A stretch of DNA of 64,000 bases from Kitasatospora sp. GAS204B (GCF_029892155.1 NZ_JARZAG010000009.1:124001-188000); one strand, 5' to 3'; counted from the stretch's first letter, positions 17,155 to 25,816 are shown. Numbers and translations are program-made. The notes: generated by a model not told the origin, from the letters alone.

Positions 17155-17718
17155 ATGACCCACCCGTCCGACACCCGCACCCGCGAAGAGCTCGCCGCCC
17201 TGGTCGCGGCCGGCACTCGACCCAAGTACCTGTTCTTCTGGGGCCACCAGCCGCAACGCGACGGAACGGTCGGCACCGGAGCGCTCAGCCAGTGGTGGCC
17301 GTGCCGGTTCACCATCGACGGGATCGACTACGCCAGCGCCGAGCACTGGATGATGGCACAGAAGGCCCGCCTCTTCGAGGACGCCGACACCGAGCGGCGA
17401 ATCCTCGCCGCCCGTACTCCCGCCGAGGCGAAGAAGCTCGGCCGACTGGTCCAGGGATTCGACGAGGAGCGCTGGGCCGCCGAGCGGTTCGGCTTCGTGG
17501 TGGCGGGCAACGTCGCCAAGTTCGGCCAGGACCAGGCGTTGCGCGACTACCTGCTCGACACCGGCAACCGGGTGGTGGTCGAGGCGAGCCCGCTGGACCG
17601 CGTCTGGGGCATCGGCCTGGCCGCCCACGACCTGGGCGCCGACGACCCGCAGCGCTGGCGCGGGCTCAACCTGCTCGGCTTCGCACTGATGGAAGCCCGC
17701 GCGCGGTTGGCTGCCTGA
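17155..17718 (+). CDS. NADAR (YbiA-like) family protein
   Basis: 187 aa. Matches the NADAR fold: YLFFWGH at the start, LSQWWPCRFTIDGIDYASAEHWMMAQKARLF (the hallmark FxxDG..Y.sAEhwMMa.KA), EAKKLGRLVQGFDEERW, and the C-terminal LDRVWGIGL with WRGLNLLGFALMEAR. Family members remove or process ADP-ribose-linked or riboflavin-pathway intermediates; the exact substrate here is unknown. Monocistronic, ended by the strong hairpin that follows. Confidence 0.9.
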   Translation: MTHPSDTRTREELAALVAAGTRPKYLFFWGHQPQRDGTVGTGALSQWWPCRFTIDGIDYASAEHWMMAQKARLFEDADTERRILAARTPAEAKKLGRLVQGFDEERWAAERFGFVVAGNVAKFGQDQALRDYLLDTGNRVVVEASPLDRVWGIGLAAHDLGADDPQRWRGLNLLGFALMEARARLAA

Positions 17719-17741
17719 ACACGCGTCAGCACCTGAACAGG

Positions 17742-17781
17742 CGTCAGGGCCCGTACCATTGCGGCGGTACGGGCCCTGACG
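17742..17781. terminator. Bidirectional terminator between the NADAR gene and glyS
   Basis: 16-bp perfect inverted repeat (17742-17757 with 17766-17781) and an 8-nt loop. The two genes converge on it (NADAR stop 24 bp to the left, glyS stop 17 bp to the right). Confidence 0.88.
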
Positions 17782-17797
17782 GTTCAGTCCAACAGGC

Positions 17798-19180
17798 TCA
17801 GCAGCCGATCAGTCGCGCGCCCAGGTACGCCTTGACCTGGTCCAGCGACACCCGCTCCTGCGCCATGGTGTCGCGCTCGCGGATGGTCACCGCGTTGTCG
17901 TCCAGGGTGTCGAAGTCGACCGTGACGCAGAACGGCGTGCCGATCTCGTCCTGGCGGCGGTAGCGCTTGCCGATCGCGCCCGCGTCGTCGAACTCGACGT
18001 TCCACGCGGTGCGCAGGTCGGCGGCCAGGCCCCGGGCCTTCGGCGAGAGGTCGCTGTTGCGCGACAGCGGCAGCACCGCGACCTTGACCGGGGCGAGCCG
18101 GGGGTCGAGCCGCATGCCGACGCGCTTCTCCATGACGCCCTTGGCGTTGGGGGCCTCGTCCTCGAAGTAGGCGTCGAGCAGGAACGCCAGCATGGCGCGG
18201 TTCAGGCCCGCTGCCGGCTCGATGACGTACGGGAAGTACCGCTCGCCGGACTCCTGGTCGAAGTACTTGAGGTCCTGGCCGGAGTGCTCGCTGTGCACCG
18301 TCAGGTCGTAGTCGGTGCGGTTGGCGATGCCCTCCAGCTCGGAGAACTCGGTGCCGCCGAAGTTGAAGCGGTACTCGATGTCCACCGTGCGCTTGGCGTA
18401 GTGCGAGAGCTTCTCCTTGGGGTGCTCGAAGAAGCGCATGTTCTCCGTCCGCAGACCCAGGTCGGTGTACCAGTCCCAGCGCTGCTGCAGCCAGTACTCG
18501 TGCCAGGTCTCGTCCTCGCCGGGCTTGACGAAGAACTCCATCTCCATCTGCTCGAACTCGCGGGTCCGGAAGATGAAGTTGCCGGGGGTGATCTCGTTGC
18601 GGAAGCTCTTGCCGACCTGGGCGATGCCGAACGGCGGCTTGCGGCGCGAAGTGGTCTGCACGGCCTTGAAGTTGGTGAAGATACCCTGCGCCGTCTCCGG
18701 GCGCAGGTAGGCCAGGCCGCCCGCGTCCTCGGTGACACCCAGGTGGGTCTTCAGCATGCCCGAGAACTCCTTGGGCTCCGTGAAGGCGCCCTTGGTGCCG
18801 CAGTGCGGGCAGTTGATGTCGGCCAGGCCGTTGGCGGGCAGCTTGCCGTGCTTGGCCTCGTACGCCTCCTCCAAGTGGTCCGCGCGGAACCGCTTGTGGC
18901 AGGAGGTGCACTCGGTCAGCGGGTCGTTGAAGGTGGCAACGTGGCCGGAGGCCTCCCAGACCTCGCGGGCCAGGATCACCGAGGAGTCAAGTCCGACCAC
19001 GTCCTCGCGAGCGTGCACCATCGTGCGCCACCACTGGCGCTTGATGTTCTCCTTGAGCTCCACGCCCAGTGGCCCGTAGTCCCAGGCGGCGCGGGTGCCG
19101 CCGTAGATCTCGCTGCAGGGGTAGACGAAGCCACGGCGCTTGCTCAGGCTGACGATCGTGTCGATCTTGTCGGCGGCCAC
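17798..19180 (-). CDS. glyS: Glycine--tRNA ligase (dimeric, eukaryote/archaea-like type)
   Basis: 460 aa class II aminoacyl-tRNA synthetase. Motif 1 region [26 protein letters not shown], the zinc-type cysteines in ECTSCHKRF and [24 protein letters not shown], motif 2 [25 protein letters not shown] and motif 3 [15 protein letters not shown] are all present. The C-terminal anticodon-binding domain begins at [15 protein letters not shown]. This is the single-chain alpha2 form rather than the alpha/beta tetramer. GTG start at 19180 with an AGAG-type ribosome site. Essential for translation. Confidence 0.97.
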   Translation of the reverse strand: MAADKIDTIVSLSKRRGFVYPCSEIYGGTRAAWDYGPLGVELKENIKRQWWRTMVHAREDVVGLDSSVILAREVWEASGHVATFNDPLTECTSCHKRFRADHLEEAYEAKHGKLPANGLADINCPHCGTKGAFTEPKEFSGMLKTHLGVTEDAGGLAYLRPETAQGIFTNFKAVQTTSRRKPPFGIAQVGKSFRNEITPGNFIFRTREFEQMEMEFFVKPGEDETWHEYWLQQRWDWYTDLGLRTENMRFFEHPKEKLSHYAKRTVDIEYRFNFGGTEFSELEGIANRTDYDLTVHSEHSGQDLKYFDQESGERYFPYVIEPAAGLNRAMLAFLLDAYFEDEAPNAKGVMEKRVGMRLDPRLAPVKVAVLPLSRNSDLSPKARGLAADLRTAWNVEFDDAGAIGKRYRRQDEIGTPFCVTVDFDTLDDNAVTIRERDTMAQERVSLDQVKAYLGARLIGC

Positions 19181-19365
19181 AGTGCTCTCTTCAGACGACG
19201 CCGCACACCCGGTGCGACGGCACGGTCAAGGCGCGGCTGGTTGCGCGCACCCGAATACCTCAGGTTACCGGGCAGGCGGGTGGGGGGTTCAAATCGATAA
19301 CGTCCGCGCGCGTTCGAGCCGGCGAACAGCCGGCGCCGCCTGTTTCGAGGTACGCTCGAGTAAGA
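19181..19365. other. Upstream region of glyS
   Basis: Region between the glyS start and the Zur box; should contain the glyS promoter. No gene or clear promoter hexamers recognised. Confidence 0.35.
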
Positions 19366-19380
19366 TGACAATGATTTTCA
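19366..19380 (+). promoter_or_regulatory. Zur box
   Basis: TGACAATGATTTTCA, a 7-1-7 dyad that differs by one base from the ideal TGAAAATGATTTTCA of actinobacterial Zur operators. It lies 175 bp upstream of the zur start codon on the plus strand and 186 bp upstream of glyS on the other. Known pattern: zinc-bound Zur binds such sites and represses zinc-uptake genes. No transporter gene follows it here; the likely target is zur itself or a vestigial transcript (inference). Confidence 0.75.
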
Positions 19381-19554
19381 TGGCGTGCCGACGCACCCTC
19401 CTCCCCCGGCCCTGGCCGCGACCGGCTCCGCGCCGGGTGGCACGGCGGCCGCGATCCCGGAACCCGCACGAGCAGCTCGTCAGGACGACCCGTGCGACAG
19501 TGCGAGGCTGGCACAATGAGGTGTGACCCGACCCGATCCCCTGGAGGAGCACCG

Positions 19555-19983
19555 GTGACCACCGCAGGCCCGTCGCCACGCGCCCGATCGACCCGGCAGC
19601 GCGCCGCCGTCTCCGCGGCGCTGGACGAGATCGAGGACTTCCGCAGCGCGCAGGAACTGCACGACATGCTCAAGCACCGGGGCGACTCGGTGGGCCTGAC
19701 CACCGTCTACCGGACGCTGCAGTCGCTCGCCGACGCCGGCGAGGTGGACGTGCTGCGCACCGCCGACGGCGAGGCGGTCTACCGCCGCTGCAGCAGCGGG
19801 CACCACCACCACCTGGTCTGCCGGCTCTGCGGCAGCACGGTGGAGGTCGAGGGCCCGGCAGTCGAGCGCTGGGCGAACACGGTGGCGGCCGAGCACGGGT
19901 TCAGCGACATCGCGCACACCCTGGAGATCTTCGGCACCTGCGCGGAGTGCACGGCCAAGCAGCGGGCGGCCCCGCTGCAGTAG
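19555..19983 (+). CDS. zur: Fur-family zinc-uptake regulator Zur
   Basis: 142 aa. N-terminal winged helix (RSTRQRAAVSAALDEIEDFRSAQELHDMLKHRGDSVGLTTVYRTLQ), then the dimerisation/metal domain with GHHHHLVCRLCG (His cluster and the first CxxC) and FGTCAEC (second CxxC of the structural zinc site). GTG start with GGAGGA six bases upstream decides the start. The nearby Zur box, glyS synteny and Zur-like metal residues favour Zur over Fur or PerR. A CACAAT element at about 19513 may be its -10 box. Confidence 0.93.
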   Translation: MTTAGPSPRARSTRQRAAVSAALDEIEDFRSAQELHDMLKHRGDSVGLTTVYRTLQSLADAGEVDVLRTADGEAVYRRCSSGHHHHLVCRLCGSTVEVEGPAVERWANTVAAEHGFSDIAHTLEIFGTCAECTAKQRAAPLQ

Positions 19984-19998
19984 CCGGCAGCGGGGACG

Positions 19999-20610
19999 TC
20001 AGGCCGGCCACTGCCAGACGGCGGGCGGGAAGGCGGCGGTGACGGCCGCCATGGTCTCGGCGAGCCCGATCAGTTCCTCGTAACTGCGGCGCTTGCGGAC
20101 CCAGCCGATCAGCCGGGAGCGATCGATCCGCCAGCCGCACCCGGCCTCGACGGTCAGCCGCTCGATCTCCTCGGTCAGCAGCAGCTTGCCGAACTCCGCA
20201 TCGACGCTGACCAGGTTGACCGTGCCCTTGCGCCCGCCGGCCAGTTGGGGCAGCTGCTCAACAGACGCGCGCGGGATCGGCACTGCCTTGCTCCCGGCGT
20301 GCCTCGCCAGGTCGAACTCCGTCATGGCCGTGTCGGGGAAGGCGCGAGGGAGCTCCAGTGTGGCGATCGAGAAGTCGTACGAGTGACTGCCCGAGGGCGC
20401 GCCCGGCCTGGAGACCACCACATAGCCCAACGTGACGGGATAGCCCGCCACCTGACCGCGCAGCACATGGTGCAGCCGGTCGCGGAAGGACCCGGCGCTG
20501 AACGGGTACCCGAGCGGGTTCCAGTCCGGGTACTCGATCGTCACGGCCCGCTGGTACGCCCAGGCAGGGTCCTCCCGGAAGCGGCGGATGCTCTTGCGGA
20601 TCTCGAACAC
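19999..20610 (-). CDS. Paralog 3 of a tandem family in a type VII-type locus, unknown function
   Basis: 203 aa, GTG start. No signal peptide or membrane segment. The N-terminus FEIRKSIRRFREDPAWAYQ and the C-terminal block EAGCGWRIDRSRLIGWVRK...YEELIGLAETMAAVTAAFPPAVWQW are shared with the two upstream paralogs; the middle is more diverged, with an LSYRPG-like insertion absent and RPGAPSGSHSY in its place. Its 12-nt gap from the previous stop carries GGGGGAGAG. Perhaps immunity proteins for effectors of the WXG gene upstream in the same direction (inference from position and repetition only). Confidence 0.75.
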   Translation of the reverse strand: MFEIRKSIRRFREDPAWAYQRAVTIEYPDWNPLGYPFSAGSFRDRLHHVLRGQVAGYPVTLGYVVVSRPGAPSGSHSYDFSIATLELPRAFPDTAMTEFDLARHAGSKAVPIPRASVEQLPQLAGGRKGTVNLVSVDAEFGKLLLTEEIERLTVEAGCGWRIDRSRLIGWVRKRRSYEELIGLAETMAAVTAAFPPAVWQWPA

Positions 20611-20622
20611 AGCTCTCCCCCG

Positions 20623-21231
20623 TCAGGATGAGTCCCGCCACTGCCAGACGGCGGGCGGGAAGGCGGCGGTAATGGCCGCCATGGTCTGCGCGAGGTCGAT
20701 GATCTCCTCATACGGGCGGTACTTGCTCACCCAGCCGATCAGCCGGGAGCGATCGATCCGCCAACCGCACCCGGCCTCGGCGGTCAGCTGCTGGATCTCC
20801 TTGGTCGCCACCAGACGCCCGAACTCCCCATCCGCACAGACCAGATCGACCGAGCCCTTGCCCGAGCCGACCAGGTGCGCAGGCCGCTGCTGCCACGGCC
20901 CGTCGGGAATCGGCCGGGCCCGGCTCCCGGCCCGCCTCGCCAGGCCGAACTCGGTCATGGCGGTGTCGGGCAGGACCAGCGGGAGATCGAGCGCGGCGAT
21001 CGAGAAGTCACTGATGTGGCCCTGCTCGGAATTGACCGCCACGTGTGCGAGCAGGACGCGGTGACCTGCTACCTCACCGCGCAGCACCTTCTGCAGCCGA
21101 TCATGAAAGAACCCGATGCTGAACGGGTACCCCAGCGGATTCCAGTCCGGGTACTCGACCTTCACGAGCCCCTGGTACTCCCAGGCCGGATCCTCCCGGA
21201 AGCGGCGGACACTCTTCCGGATCTCGAACAC
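20623..21231 (-). CDS. Paralog 2 of the tandem family, unknown function
   Basis: 202 aa, GTG start preceded by GGGGGGAGAG. By hand alignment it differs from paralog 1 at 22 of 202 positions, and ten of these fall in the 12 residues 64-75; the last 120 residues are almost identical. The block VDLVCADGEFGRLVATKEIQ followed by CGWRIDRSRLIGW resembles a generic pattern seen in actinobacterial proteins of unknown role in which a F.v...d..fa..L segment precedes a W-containing strand. The conserved flanks with one variable patch suggest diversification or gene conversion. Confidence 0.78.
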   Translation of the reverse strand: MFEIRKSVRRFREDPAWEYQGLVKVEYPDWNPLGYPFSIGFFHDRLQKVLRGEVAGHRVLLAHVAVNSEQGHISDFSIAALDLPLVLPDTAMTEFGLARRAGSRARPIPDGPWQQRPAHLVGSGKGSVDLVCADGEFGRLVATKEIQQLTAEAGCGWRIDRSRLIGWVSKYRPYEEIIDLAQTMAAITAAFPPAVWQWRDSS

Positions 21232-21243
21232 AGCTCTCCCCCC

Positions 21244-21852
21244 TCAGGATGAGTCCCGCCACTGCCAGACGGCGGGCGGGAAGGCGGCGGTGACGGCCGC
21301 CATGGTCTGCGCGAGGTCGATGATCTCCTCATACGGGCGGTACTTGCTCACCCAGCCGATCAGCCGGGAGCGATCGATCCGCCAACCGCACCCGGCCTCG
21401 ACGGTCAGCCGCTGGATCTCCTCCGTCGCCACCAGACGCCCGAACTCCCCATCCGCACAGACCAGATCGACCGAGCCCTTGCCCGAGCCGACCAGGTGCG
21501 CAGGCCGCTGCTGCCACGGCCCGTCGGGAATCGGCCGGGCCCGGCTCCCGGCCCGCCTCGCCAGGCCGTACTCGGTCATGGCGGTGTCGGGCAGGACCAG
21601 CGGGAGATCGAGCGCGGCGATCGAGAACTGGTCCACCCGCGTGCGCCCGGACGTGACCGACATGTGCGCGAGCAGGACGGGACGGCCGGCCACCTCCCCG
21701 CGGAGCACACGGCGCAGCCGATCGTGGAAGATCCCGCCGCTGAACGGGTACCCCAGCGGATTCCAGTCCGGGTACTCGACCTTCACGAGCCCCTGGTACT
21801 CCCAGGCCGGATCCTCCCGGAAGCGGCGGACACTCTTCCGGACCTCGAACAC
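21244..21852 (-). CDS. Paralog 1 of the tandem family, unknown function
   Basis: 202 aa. I place the start at the GTG at 21852, the exact equivalent of the starts of the other two copies and preceded by GGGGGAGAG; an upstream in-frame start at 21885 would add 11 residues read through a hairpin. Begins FEVRKSVRRFREDPAWEYQGLVKVEYPDWNPLGYPFS. First of three copies; follows the WXG effector by 60 nt with a terminator-like hairpin in between. Function unknown; an immunity role is only a contextual guess. Confidence 0.78.
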   Translation of the reverse strand: MFEVRKSVRRFREDPAWEYQGLVKVEYPDWNPLGYPFSGGIFHDRLRRVLRGEVAGRPVLLAHMSVTSGRTRVDQFSIAALDLPLVLPDTAMTEYGLARRAGSRARPIPDGPWQQRPAHLVGSGKGSVDLVCADGEFGRLVATEEIQRLTVEAGCGWRIDRSRLIGWVSKYRPYEEIIDLAQTMAAVTAAFPPAVWQWRDSS

Positions 21853-21865
21853 GGCTCTCCCCCTC

Positions 21866-21905
21866 GGTGGTGCGAGCGGCCCCACCGGCGGTCGCTCGCA
21901 CCACC
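21866..21905 (-). terminator. Intercistronic hairpin between WXG effector and paralog array
   Basis: 13-bp perfect inverted repeat (21866-21878 with 21893-21905), 14-nt loop, located 7 bp after the effector stop and 13 bp before the first paralog GTG. No U-run follows, so it is likely a partial terminator or transcript-stabilising element that sets effector-to-paralog expression ratio (inference). Confidence 0.55.
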
Positions 21906-21912
21906 TTAGCGA

Positions 21913-23016
21913 TCAGGGGTGCATCGCTCCCTTGGGGTCCACCAGCGGAGAGCCGTCGTCGAACGGCGTGTGGTCCATCGGCTCGCCGTTAAGCGCGTTC
22001 TCGGCCGCGTTGGCCAAGCCGTACGCGGTTCCGCTGACCGCCGAGTCGCGGGGCGTGTGCTTGTCGCCACCGGAGTAGATCTTCTGACCGTTGTGCACTC
22101 CGGTGCCTGCCAGCATGCCACCGGCCAGCGAGGTCAGGCCGTCCTCCCAGGCGCTGCCCGCGTTGCCGTCGACCAGGTCGGTCGTGAACTGGCCGAGGCC
22201 GCTCGTGGCGCCGTTCATGGCCACGTTCCCGAGCAAGCCATTGCCCTGCAGAACGTCACCCAGCTTGCCCTTCGGCGCGATCGCCTCCGCGCCGGTCGAG
22301 AGCAGGGTGCTGAAGCCCGCGTCGATCGCCGCGGACTGGAAGTCGGCGCCCCAGGTGACCTGCTGCCCGGACAGCGCCTGCCCCAGCACGTTGCCGCTGT
22401 AATCGCCCGCCAGGTTGCCGGCGAAGGTGATGCCGATCTTGAGCAGCTTGCTGTCCTCCATCGCGTCCTTGATGCCTTCCAGCACCTTGTCGATCGCGTT
22501 CAGGACCCGGGCCAGCTGGGCCACTGCGGCTCCGGCCTCCGCCGCCTCCGCGGCGGCGTCCGTGGCGGCCGCGACGTCCGAGAAGCCGGCGGTGACGATC
22601 GACAAGCCGATCCCGATCGCGGCCGTGGCGGCGATCTGCACGACGATCTCGTCGATCTGGTTGTTGATCGACTCGATCGCGTCAGCCGCCGCGTCCAACT
22701 GCTTGGCGACGTTCTCGAAGTTGGGCAGTGCCGTGTCGATCTGCTGCCGGGTGTGGTCCCAGTGCGCATGGAAGGAGTCGGCGGCCTGGCCGGTCCAGGC
22801 ACCGCCCAGACCGTTGACCTGCTGATCCAGGCCGTCCCGGGTGCTCTTGAGCTCGGTCGCCATGGTCCGCCAGGCGTTCGCGCACGCCCGCAGCACGCCC
22901 GGGTCGCCGCCCGGACTGAAGATGTCGAAGCTCTTCTCGATCGGCGGGGGCGGCGGCGTGGCCGGCTGGGCGCTCTGTCCGCCGCTGTTCTGTCCACCAC
23001 TGCTCTGCTGACCCAT
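21913..23016 (-). CDS. WXG100-domain type VII effector without a recognisable toxin domain
   Basis: 367 aa. Pro/Gln-rich N-terminal tail (1-30), then a helical WXG domain with WTG at 74-76 (LGGAWTGQAADSFHAHWDHTRQQ). A hydrophobic Ala-rich helical stretch (about 120-190) and a Gly/Ala-rich part follow (FAGNLAGDYSGNVLGQALSG, MNGATSGLGQF, LAGGMLAGTGVHNG). This is the usual pre-toxin architecture, but the protein stops at DPKGAMHP with no nuclease, deaminase or ADP-ribosyl-transferase motif. The ATG is 2 nt after the stop of the EspC-like gene, with a G-run ribosome site inside it. Confidence 0.8.
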   Translation of the reverse strand: MGQQSSGGQNSGGQSAQPATPPPPPIEKSFDIFSPGGDPGVLRACANAWRTMATELKSTRDGLDQQVNGLGGAWTGQAADSFHAHWDHTRQQIDTALPNFENVAKQLDAAADAIESINNQIDEIVVQIAATAAIGIGLSIVTAGFSDVAAATDAAAEAAEAGAAVAQLARVLNAIDKVLEGIKDAMEDSKLLKIGITFAGNLAGDYSGNVLGQALSGQQVTWGADFQSAAIDAGFSTLLSTGAEAIAPKGKLGDVLQGNGLLGNVAMNGATSGLGQFTTDLVDGNAGSAWEDGLTSLAGGMLAGTGVHNGQKIYSGGDKHTPRDSAVSGTAYGLANAAENALNGEPMDHTPFDDGSPLVDPKGAMHP

Positions 23017-23018
23017 GG

Positions 23019-23333
23019 TCAGGCCCCCCGCAACTTCTTCGCGTGGTGCTGATCGGTCTTCCGGTAGTTCGCCGCAGTCTGGTCCAGGCCGGCCGAGTAC
23101 TGCTGCAGTTGGGTCTGCAGCTGGCGCAGGCTGGTCACCGTGGCCTGGGTCATCGCGACGTACTGCTGCAGCACGGCGGTGGACTCCGAAAGCACGCCGA
23201 AGGCGTCGTTGACGTTCTCGGCCTTGCTCTCGAAGGTGCCGATCTGCCCGCCCAGGGTGTCGGCCGAGCTGTGGAAGTCGGCGCCAAGTGCGCTGACCTT
23301 GTCCGGTTGTATGGAGAAGTGGCTGCCCGCCAT
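23019..23333 (-). CDS. EspC/WXG100-like small type VII secretion protein
   Basis: 104 aa, entirely helical. Hairpin-forming heptads lie on both sides of a central AFGVLSES turn that stands where WXG would be. The C-terminal AGLDQTAANYRKTDQHH tail resembles the YxxxD export signal of ESX substrates. First gene of the operon and translationally coupled to the WXG effector that follows (TGACCATG junction). Likely the heterodimer partner of that effector during secretion. Confidence 0.8.
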   Translation of the reverse strand: MAGSHFSIQPDKVSALGADFHSSADTLGGQIGTFESKAENVNDAFGVLSESTAVLQQYVAMTQATVTSLRQLQTQLQQYSAGLDQTAANYRKTDQHHAKKLRGA

Positions 23334-23452
23334 GGCTCTCGTCCCCGTTCGTCCCCACGATGGGCCGTGGCTCATCCGACGGCCCGTCAGTTGTGGAACG
23401 AACGATAGCCCCCCGCCGTGACGTTGCCACCGCGAGGGGTTATCACGCGACG

Positions 23453-24292
23453 TCAGCGCTGGGTCGGCAGCTCCGGCGCCTCCGGGACCTCGTTGGGCAG
23501 CGCGCCGCCGAAGCGGCGGTCGCGCATCGCGTACTGCTCGCAGGCCCGCCACAGGTCGCGCCGGTCGAAGTCGGGCCAGAGCACGTCCTGGAACACGAAC
23601 TCCGCGTAAGCCGACTGCCAGAGCCAGAAGTTGGAGGTGCGCTGCTCGCCGCTGGGGCGCAGGAACAGGTCCACGTCCGGCATGTCGGGGTGGTACATGT
23701 ACTTGGAGATGGTCTTCTCGTTGACCTTCTTCGGGTCCAGCTTGCCGGCCGCCACGTCGGCGGCGATCGCGGCCATCGCGTCCGTCAGCTCGGCCCGGCC
23801 GCCGTAGTTGACGCACATGTAGAGGGTGACCAGGTCGTTGCCCTTGGTCTGCTCCTCGGCCACCTTGAGCTCCTGCACCACGCTCTTCCAGAGCTTGGGC
23901 ATCCGGCCGGCCCAGCGGATCCGCACGCCCAGCTCGTCCAGCTCGTCGCGGCGGCGGCGGATCACGTCCCGGTTGAAGTTCATCAGGAACTTCACCTCGT
24001 CCGGGGAGCGCTTCCAGTTCTCGGTGGAGAAGGCGTAGAGCGAGATGTTCTTGACGCCCAGCTCGATGGCGCCGGCCAGCACGTCGAGCACCACGCTCTC
24101 CCCGACCTTGTGACCCTCGGTGCGGGGCAGGCCGCGCTCCTTGGCCCAGCGGCCGTTGCCGTCCATCACGATCGCGACGTGCTCGGGGACCAGCTCACCG
24201 GGGATCTTCGGCGGCACGGCGCCGCTCGGATGCGGGTCCGGGGTGCGGTAGGTCCGCTGCTTGCTGCCACCGAAGAGCCGTCGCGCTGCCAT
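23453..24292 (-). CDS. uppS: Isoprenyl transferase (cis-prenyl diphosphate synthase)
   Basis: 279 aa. Condenses isopentenyl diphosphate onto an allylic primer to make the polyprenyl carrier lipid for peptidoglycan and other glycans. Motif [22 protein letters not shown] carries the catalytic Asp44. Also seen: [25 protein letters not shown] and the terminal signature [25 protein letters not shown]. The ATG lies 2 nt after the recO stop, so the two genes are coupled, as is usual in streptomycetes. Confidence 0.96.
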   Translation of the reverse strand: MAARRLFGGSKQRTYRTPDPHPSGAVPPKIPGELVPEHVAIVMDGNGRWAKERGLPRTEGHKVGESVVLDVLAGAIELGVKNISLYAFSTENWKRSPDEVKFLMNFNRDVIRRRRDELDELGVRIRWAGRMPKLWKSVVQELKVAEEQTKGNDLVTLYMCVNYGGRAELTDAMAAIAADVAAGKLDPKKVNEKTISKYMYHPDMPDVDLFLRPSGEQRTSNFWLWQSAYAEFVFQDVLWPDFDRRDLWRACEQYAMRDRRFGGALPNEVPEAPELPTQR

Positions 24293-24294
24293 GC

Positions 24295-25041
24295 TCACTT
24301 CTCCACGTATCTCATCGAGCGGATGCCCCGCTCGAGGTGCCACTGCAGGTAGGCGGCGACCAGCCCGCTGCCCTCCCGCCAGTACCTCGGTTCGCACGAG
24401 TCCGCCGTCCGCCAGTCTCCGGACAGCAGGGCGCCGAGCAGAACCAGTGTCTCAGGGGAGGGTACGGCACAACCGGGCACGCGGCAGTCCGCGCAGAGCA
24501 CGCCACCGGCCTGCAGCGAGAAGAACCGGTTGGGGCCGTCCAGGCCGCACTTGGCGCAGTCGGTGAAGCTGGCGCCGTAGCCGTTGACGGCCAGCGAGCG
24601 CAGCAGGAAGGCATCCAGCACCAGGTGCGACTCGTGCGCGCCGGCGGCCAGCGTGCGCAGTGCGCCGATCAGCAGCAGGTACTGCTGGACGGCCGGCTCG
24701 CCCTCGTTCTCGGCGAAACGTTCCGCCGTCTCCAGCATCGCGGTGCCGGCGGTGTACCGGCCGTAGTCGGTGACGATGGAGCCGCCGTAGGGGGCGATGG
24801 TCTCCACCTGGGTGCAGAGCGGCAGCGAGCGGCTGATCAGCTCACTCCCCCGGCTGAAGAACTGCACGTCCACATGGGAGAAGGGTTCGAGCCGGGCGCC
24901 GAACTTGGACTTGGTCTTGCGGACCCCGCGGGCCACCGCTCTGACCTTGCCGTGCTGGCGGGTGAGCAGGGTGATGATCCGGTCGGCCTCACCGAGCTTC
25001 TGGGCGCGCAGCACGACGCCGTCGTCGCGGATCAGACTCAT
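24295..25041 (-). CDS. recO: DNA repair protein RecO
   Basis: 248 aa. N-terminal OB fold ([52 protein letters not shown]), helical C-terminal domain, and a four-cysteine zinc site in CAKCG and CADCRVPGC. RecO helps load RecA onto SSB-coated DNA in the RecF pathway. I choose the ATG at 25041 because family members begin MSLxRDDG; the G-run sits almost against it, and an in-frame GTG six codons upstream is the alternative. Confidence 0.94.
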   Translation of the reverse strand: MSLIRDDGVVLRAQKLGEADRIITLLTRQHGKVRAVARGVRKTKSKFGARLEPFSHVDVQFFSRGSELISRSLPLCTQVETIAPYGGSIVTDYGRYTAGTAMLETAERFAENEGEPAVQQYLLLIGALRTLAAGAHESHLVLDAFLLRSLAVNGYGASFTDCAKCGLDGPNRFFSLQAGGVLCADCRVPGCAVPSPETLVLLGALLSGDWRTADSCEPRYWREGSGLVAAYLQWHLERGIRSMRYVEK

Positions 25042-25104
25042 TCCCCCATTGTCCCGCACGGCGCACCGGTCCCGGACATCCGGGCACCGGGCGGCCCCGG
25101 GCAG

Positions 25105-25150
25105 CCAGGTCCCGTCAGGGAGAAGGTCCAGGTCCCATCAGGGAGGAGGT
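25105..25150. repeat. Two tandem 23-bp repeats
   Basis: CCAGGTCCC(G/A)TCAGGGAG(A/G)AGGT repeated head to tail, two mismatches, ending exactly at the stop codon of the TerB-like gene. Non-coding slippage product or a weak downstream element; no hairpin. Confidence 0.7.
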
Positions 25151-25816
25151 TCAGTGCGCGGTGCGGGTGGCCGCTTCCAGCAGCCGGTCGACCACGTCCT
25201 CGGCGAGCCGCAGGCAGCCGCCCACCGCGGTCAGCGCGGCGCGCTCCTGGGGCAGGTAGCGACCGTCGGCCAGGGCGATCCTGGCGCCCTGCAGCAGCAG
25301 CCGCTCACGGCCCTGCTGGGCCAGGTGCGGGGCCAACGGCTCCAGCGCGGCATGCAGTTCGACCAGCAGCCCGCCCCCGTCGGCCTGCAGGTCGACCGGC
25401 TCGCCGGCGTCCAGGCCGAGCAACGCGGCCAGCGCCGCGAGCAGTTGGGCCTCACCGCAGTCCTCGAAGCCGGCGTCGCGGACCAGTTCGCCGGCCTCCG
25501 TGCGGGCGGCGGCCGCGTTCGTCCCGCCGGCCGCCAGCAGGGCGAGCGCGATGGTGTAGTGGGCGTCCCGCAGCAGCCCGGTCAGCCGCCCACTGGTGGG
25601 CTGCTCCAGGCTCTCCAGGCCGTACCGGCCAAGGCAGTTGGTGCACTGCACGCTGCCCAGCACCGGGCCCAGCGGCAGCACCGGGGTACCGAACAGCCGC
25701 AGCCAGCGCCGACCGTGCTGGCGGCGGTAGTTGCGGTCGCCGCCGCACCCCGGGCAGAAGAAGTCACCGAGCACATCCGTCCGCCACCGCGGGCGAACAC
25801 CCCACAACTGCGTCAC
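25151..25816 (-). CDS. Zinc-ribbon TerB-like protein
   Basis: 221 aa. An N-terminal zinc ribbon (FFCPGCGGDRNYRR and VQCTNCLGRYGL, two CxxC pairs, about residues 20-65) is followed by a helical TerB-type domain. There LAALLGLDAGEPVDLQ, ARIALADGRYLPQERAALTAVGGCLRL matches the TerB/TerY D-G-x-x metal-binding turn. GTG at 25816 with GGAG eight bases upstream. TerB domains are linked to tellurite or envelope stress, but the substrate is unknown here. Confidence 0.82.
   Translation of the reverse strand: MTQLWGVRPRWRTDVLGDFFCPGCGGDRNYRRQHGRRWLRLFGTPVLPLGPVLGSVQCTNCLGRYGLESLEQPTSGRLTGLLRDAHYTIALALLAAGGTNAAAARTEAGELVRDAGFEDCGEAQLLAALAALLGLDAGEPVDLQADGGGLLVELHAALEPLAPHLAQQGRERLLLQGARIALADGRYLPQERAALTAVGGCLRLAEDVVDRLLEAATRTAH

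Larger units (their letters stand above)
19999..21852 (-). repeat. Three tandem gene-length repeats with exactly 621-bp period
   Basis: The three paralog starts are at 21852, 21231 and 20610, each 621 bp apart, and each copy includes its own GGGGGAGAGC(T/C) ribosome site. Copies 1 and 2 are near-identical over most of their length at nucleotide level; copy 3 shares long identical runs at both ends (for example around 20090-20160 and 20633-20700) and is diverged in the middle. This indicates recent unequal duplication. Confidence 0.85.

Noticed and set aside
19380..19526. 48-codon Arg/Pro-rich frame starting at the edge of the Zur box
   Set aside because: Composition is typical of a shadow frame in GC-rich DNA and there is no ribosome site; it could only be a leaderless relic.
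19999..21852. Interpretation of the three repeats as an insertion element or phage remnant
   Set aside because: Each unit is a complete gene with ribosome site, no terminal inverted repeats and no mobility gene.
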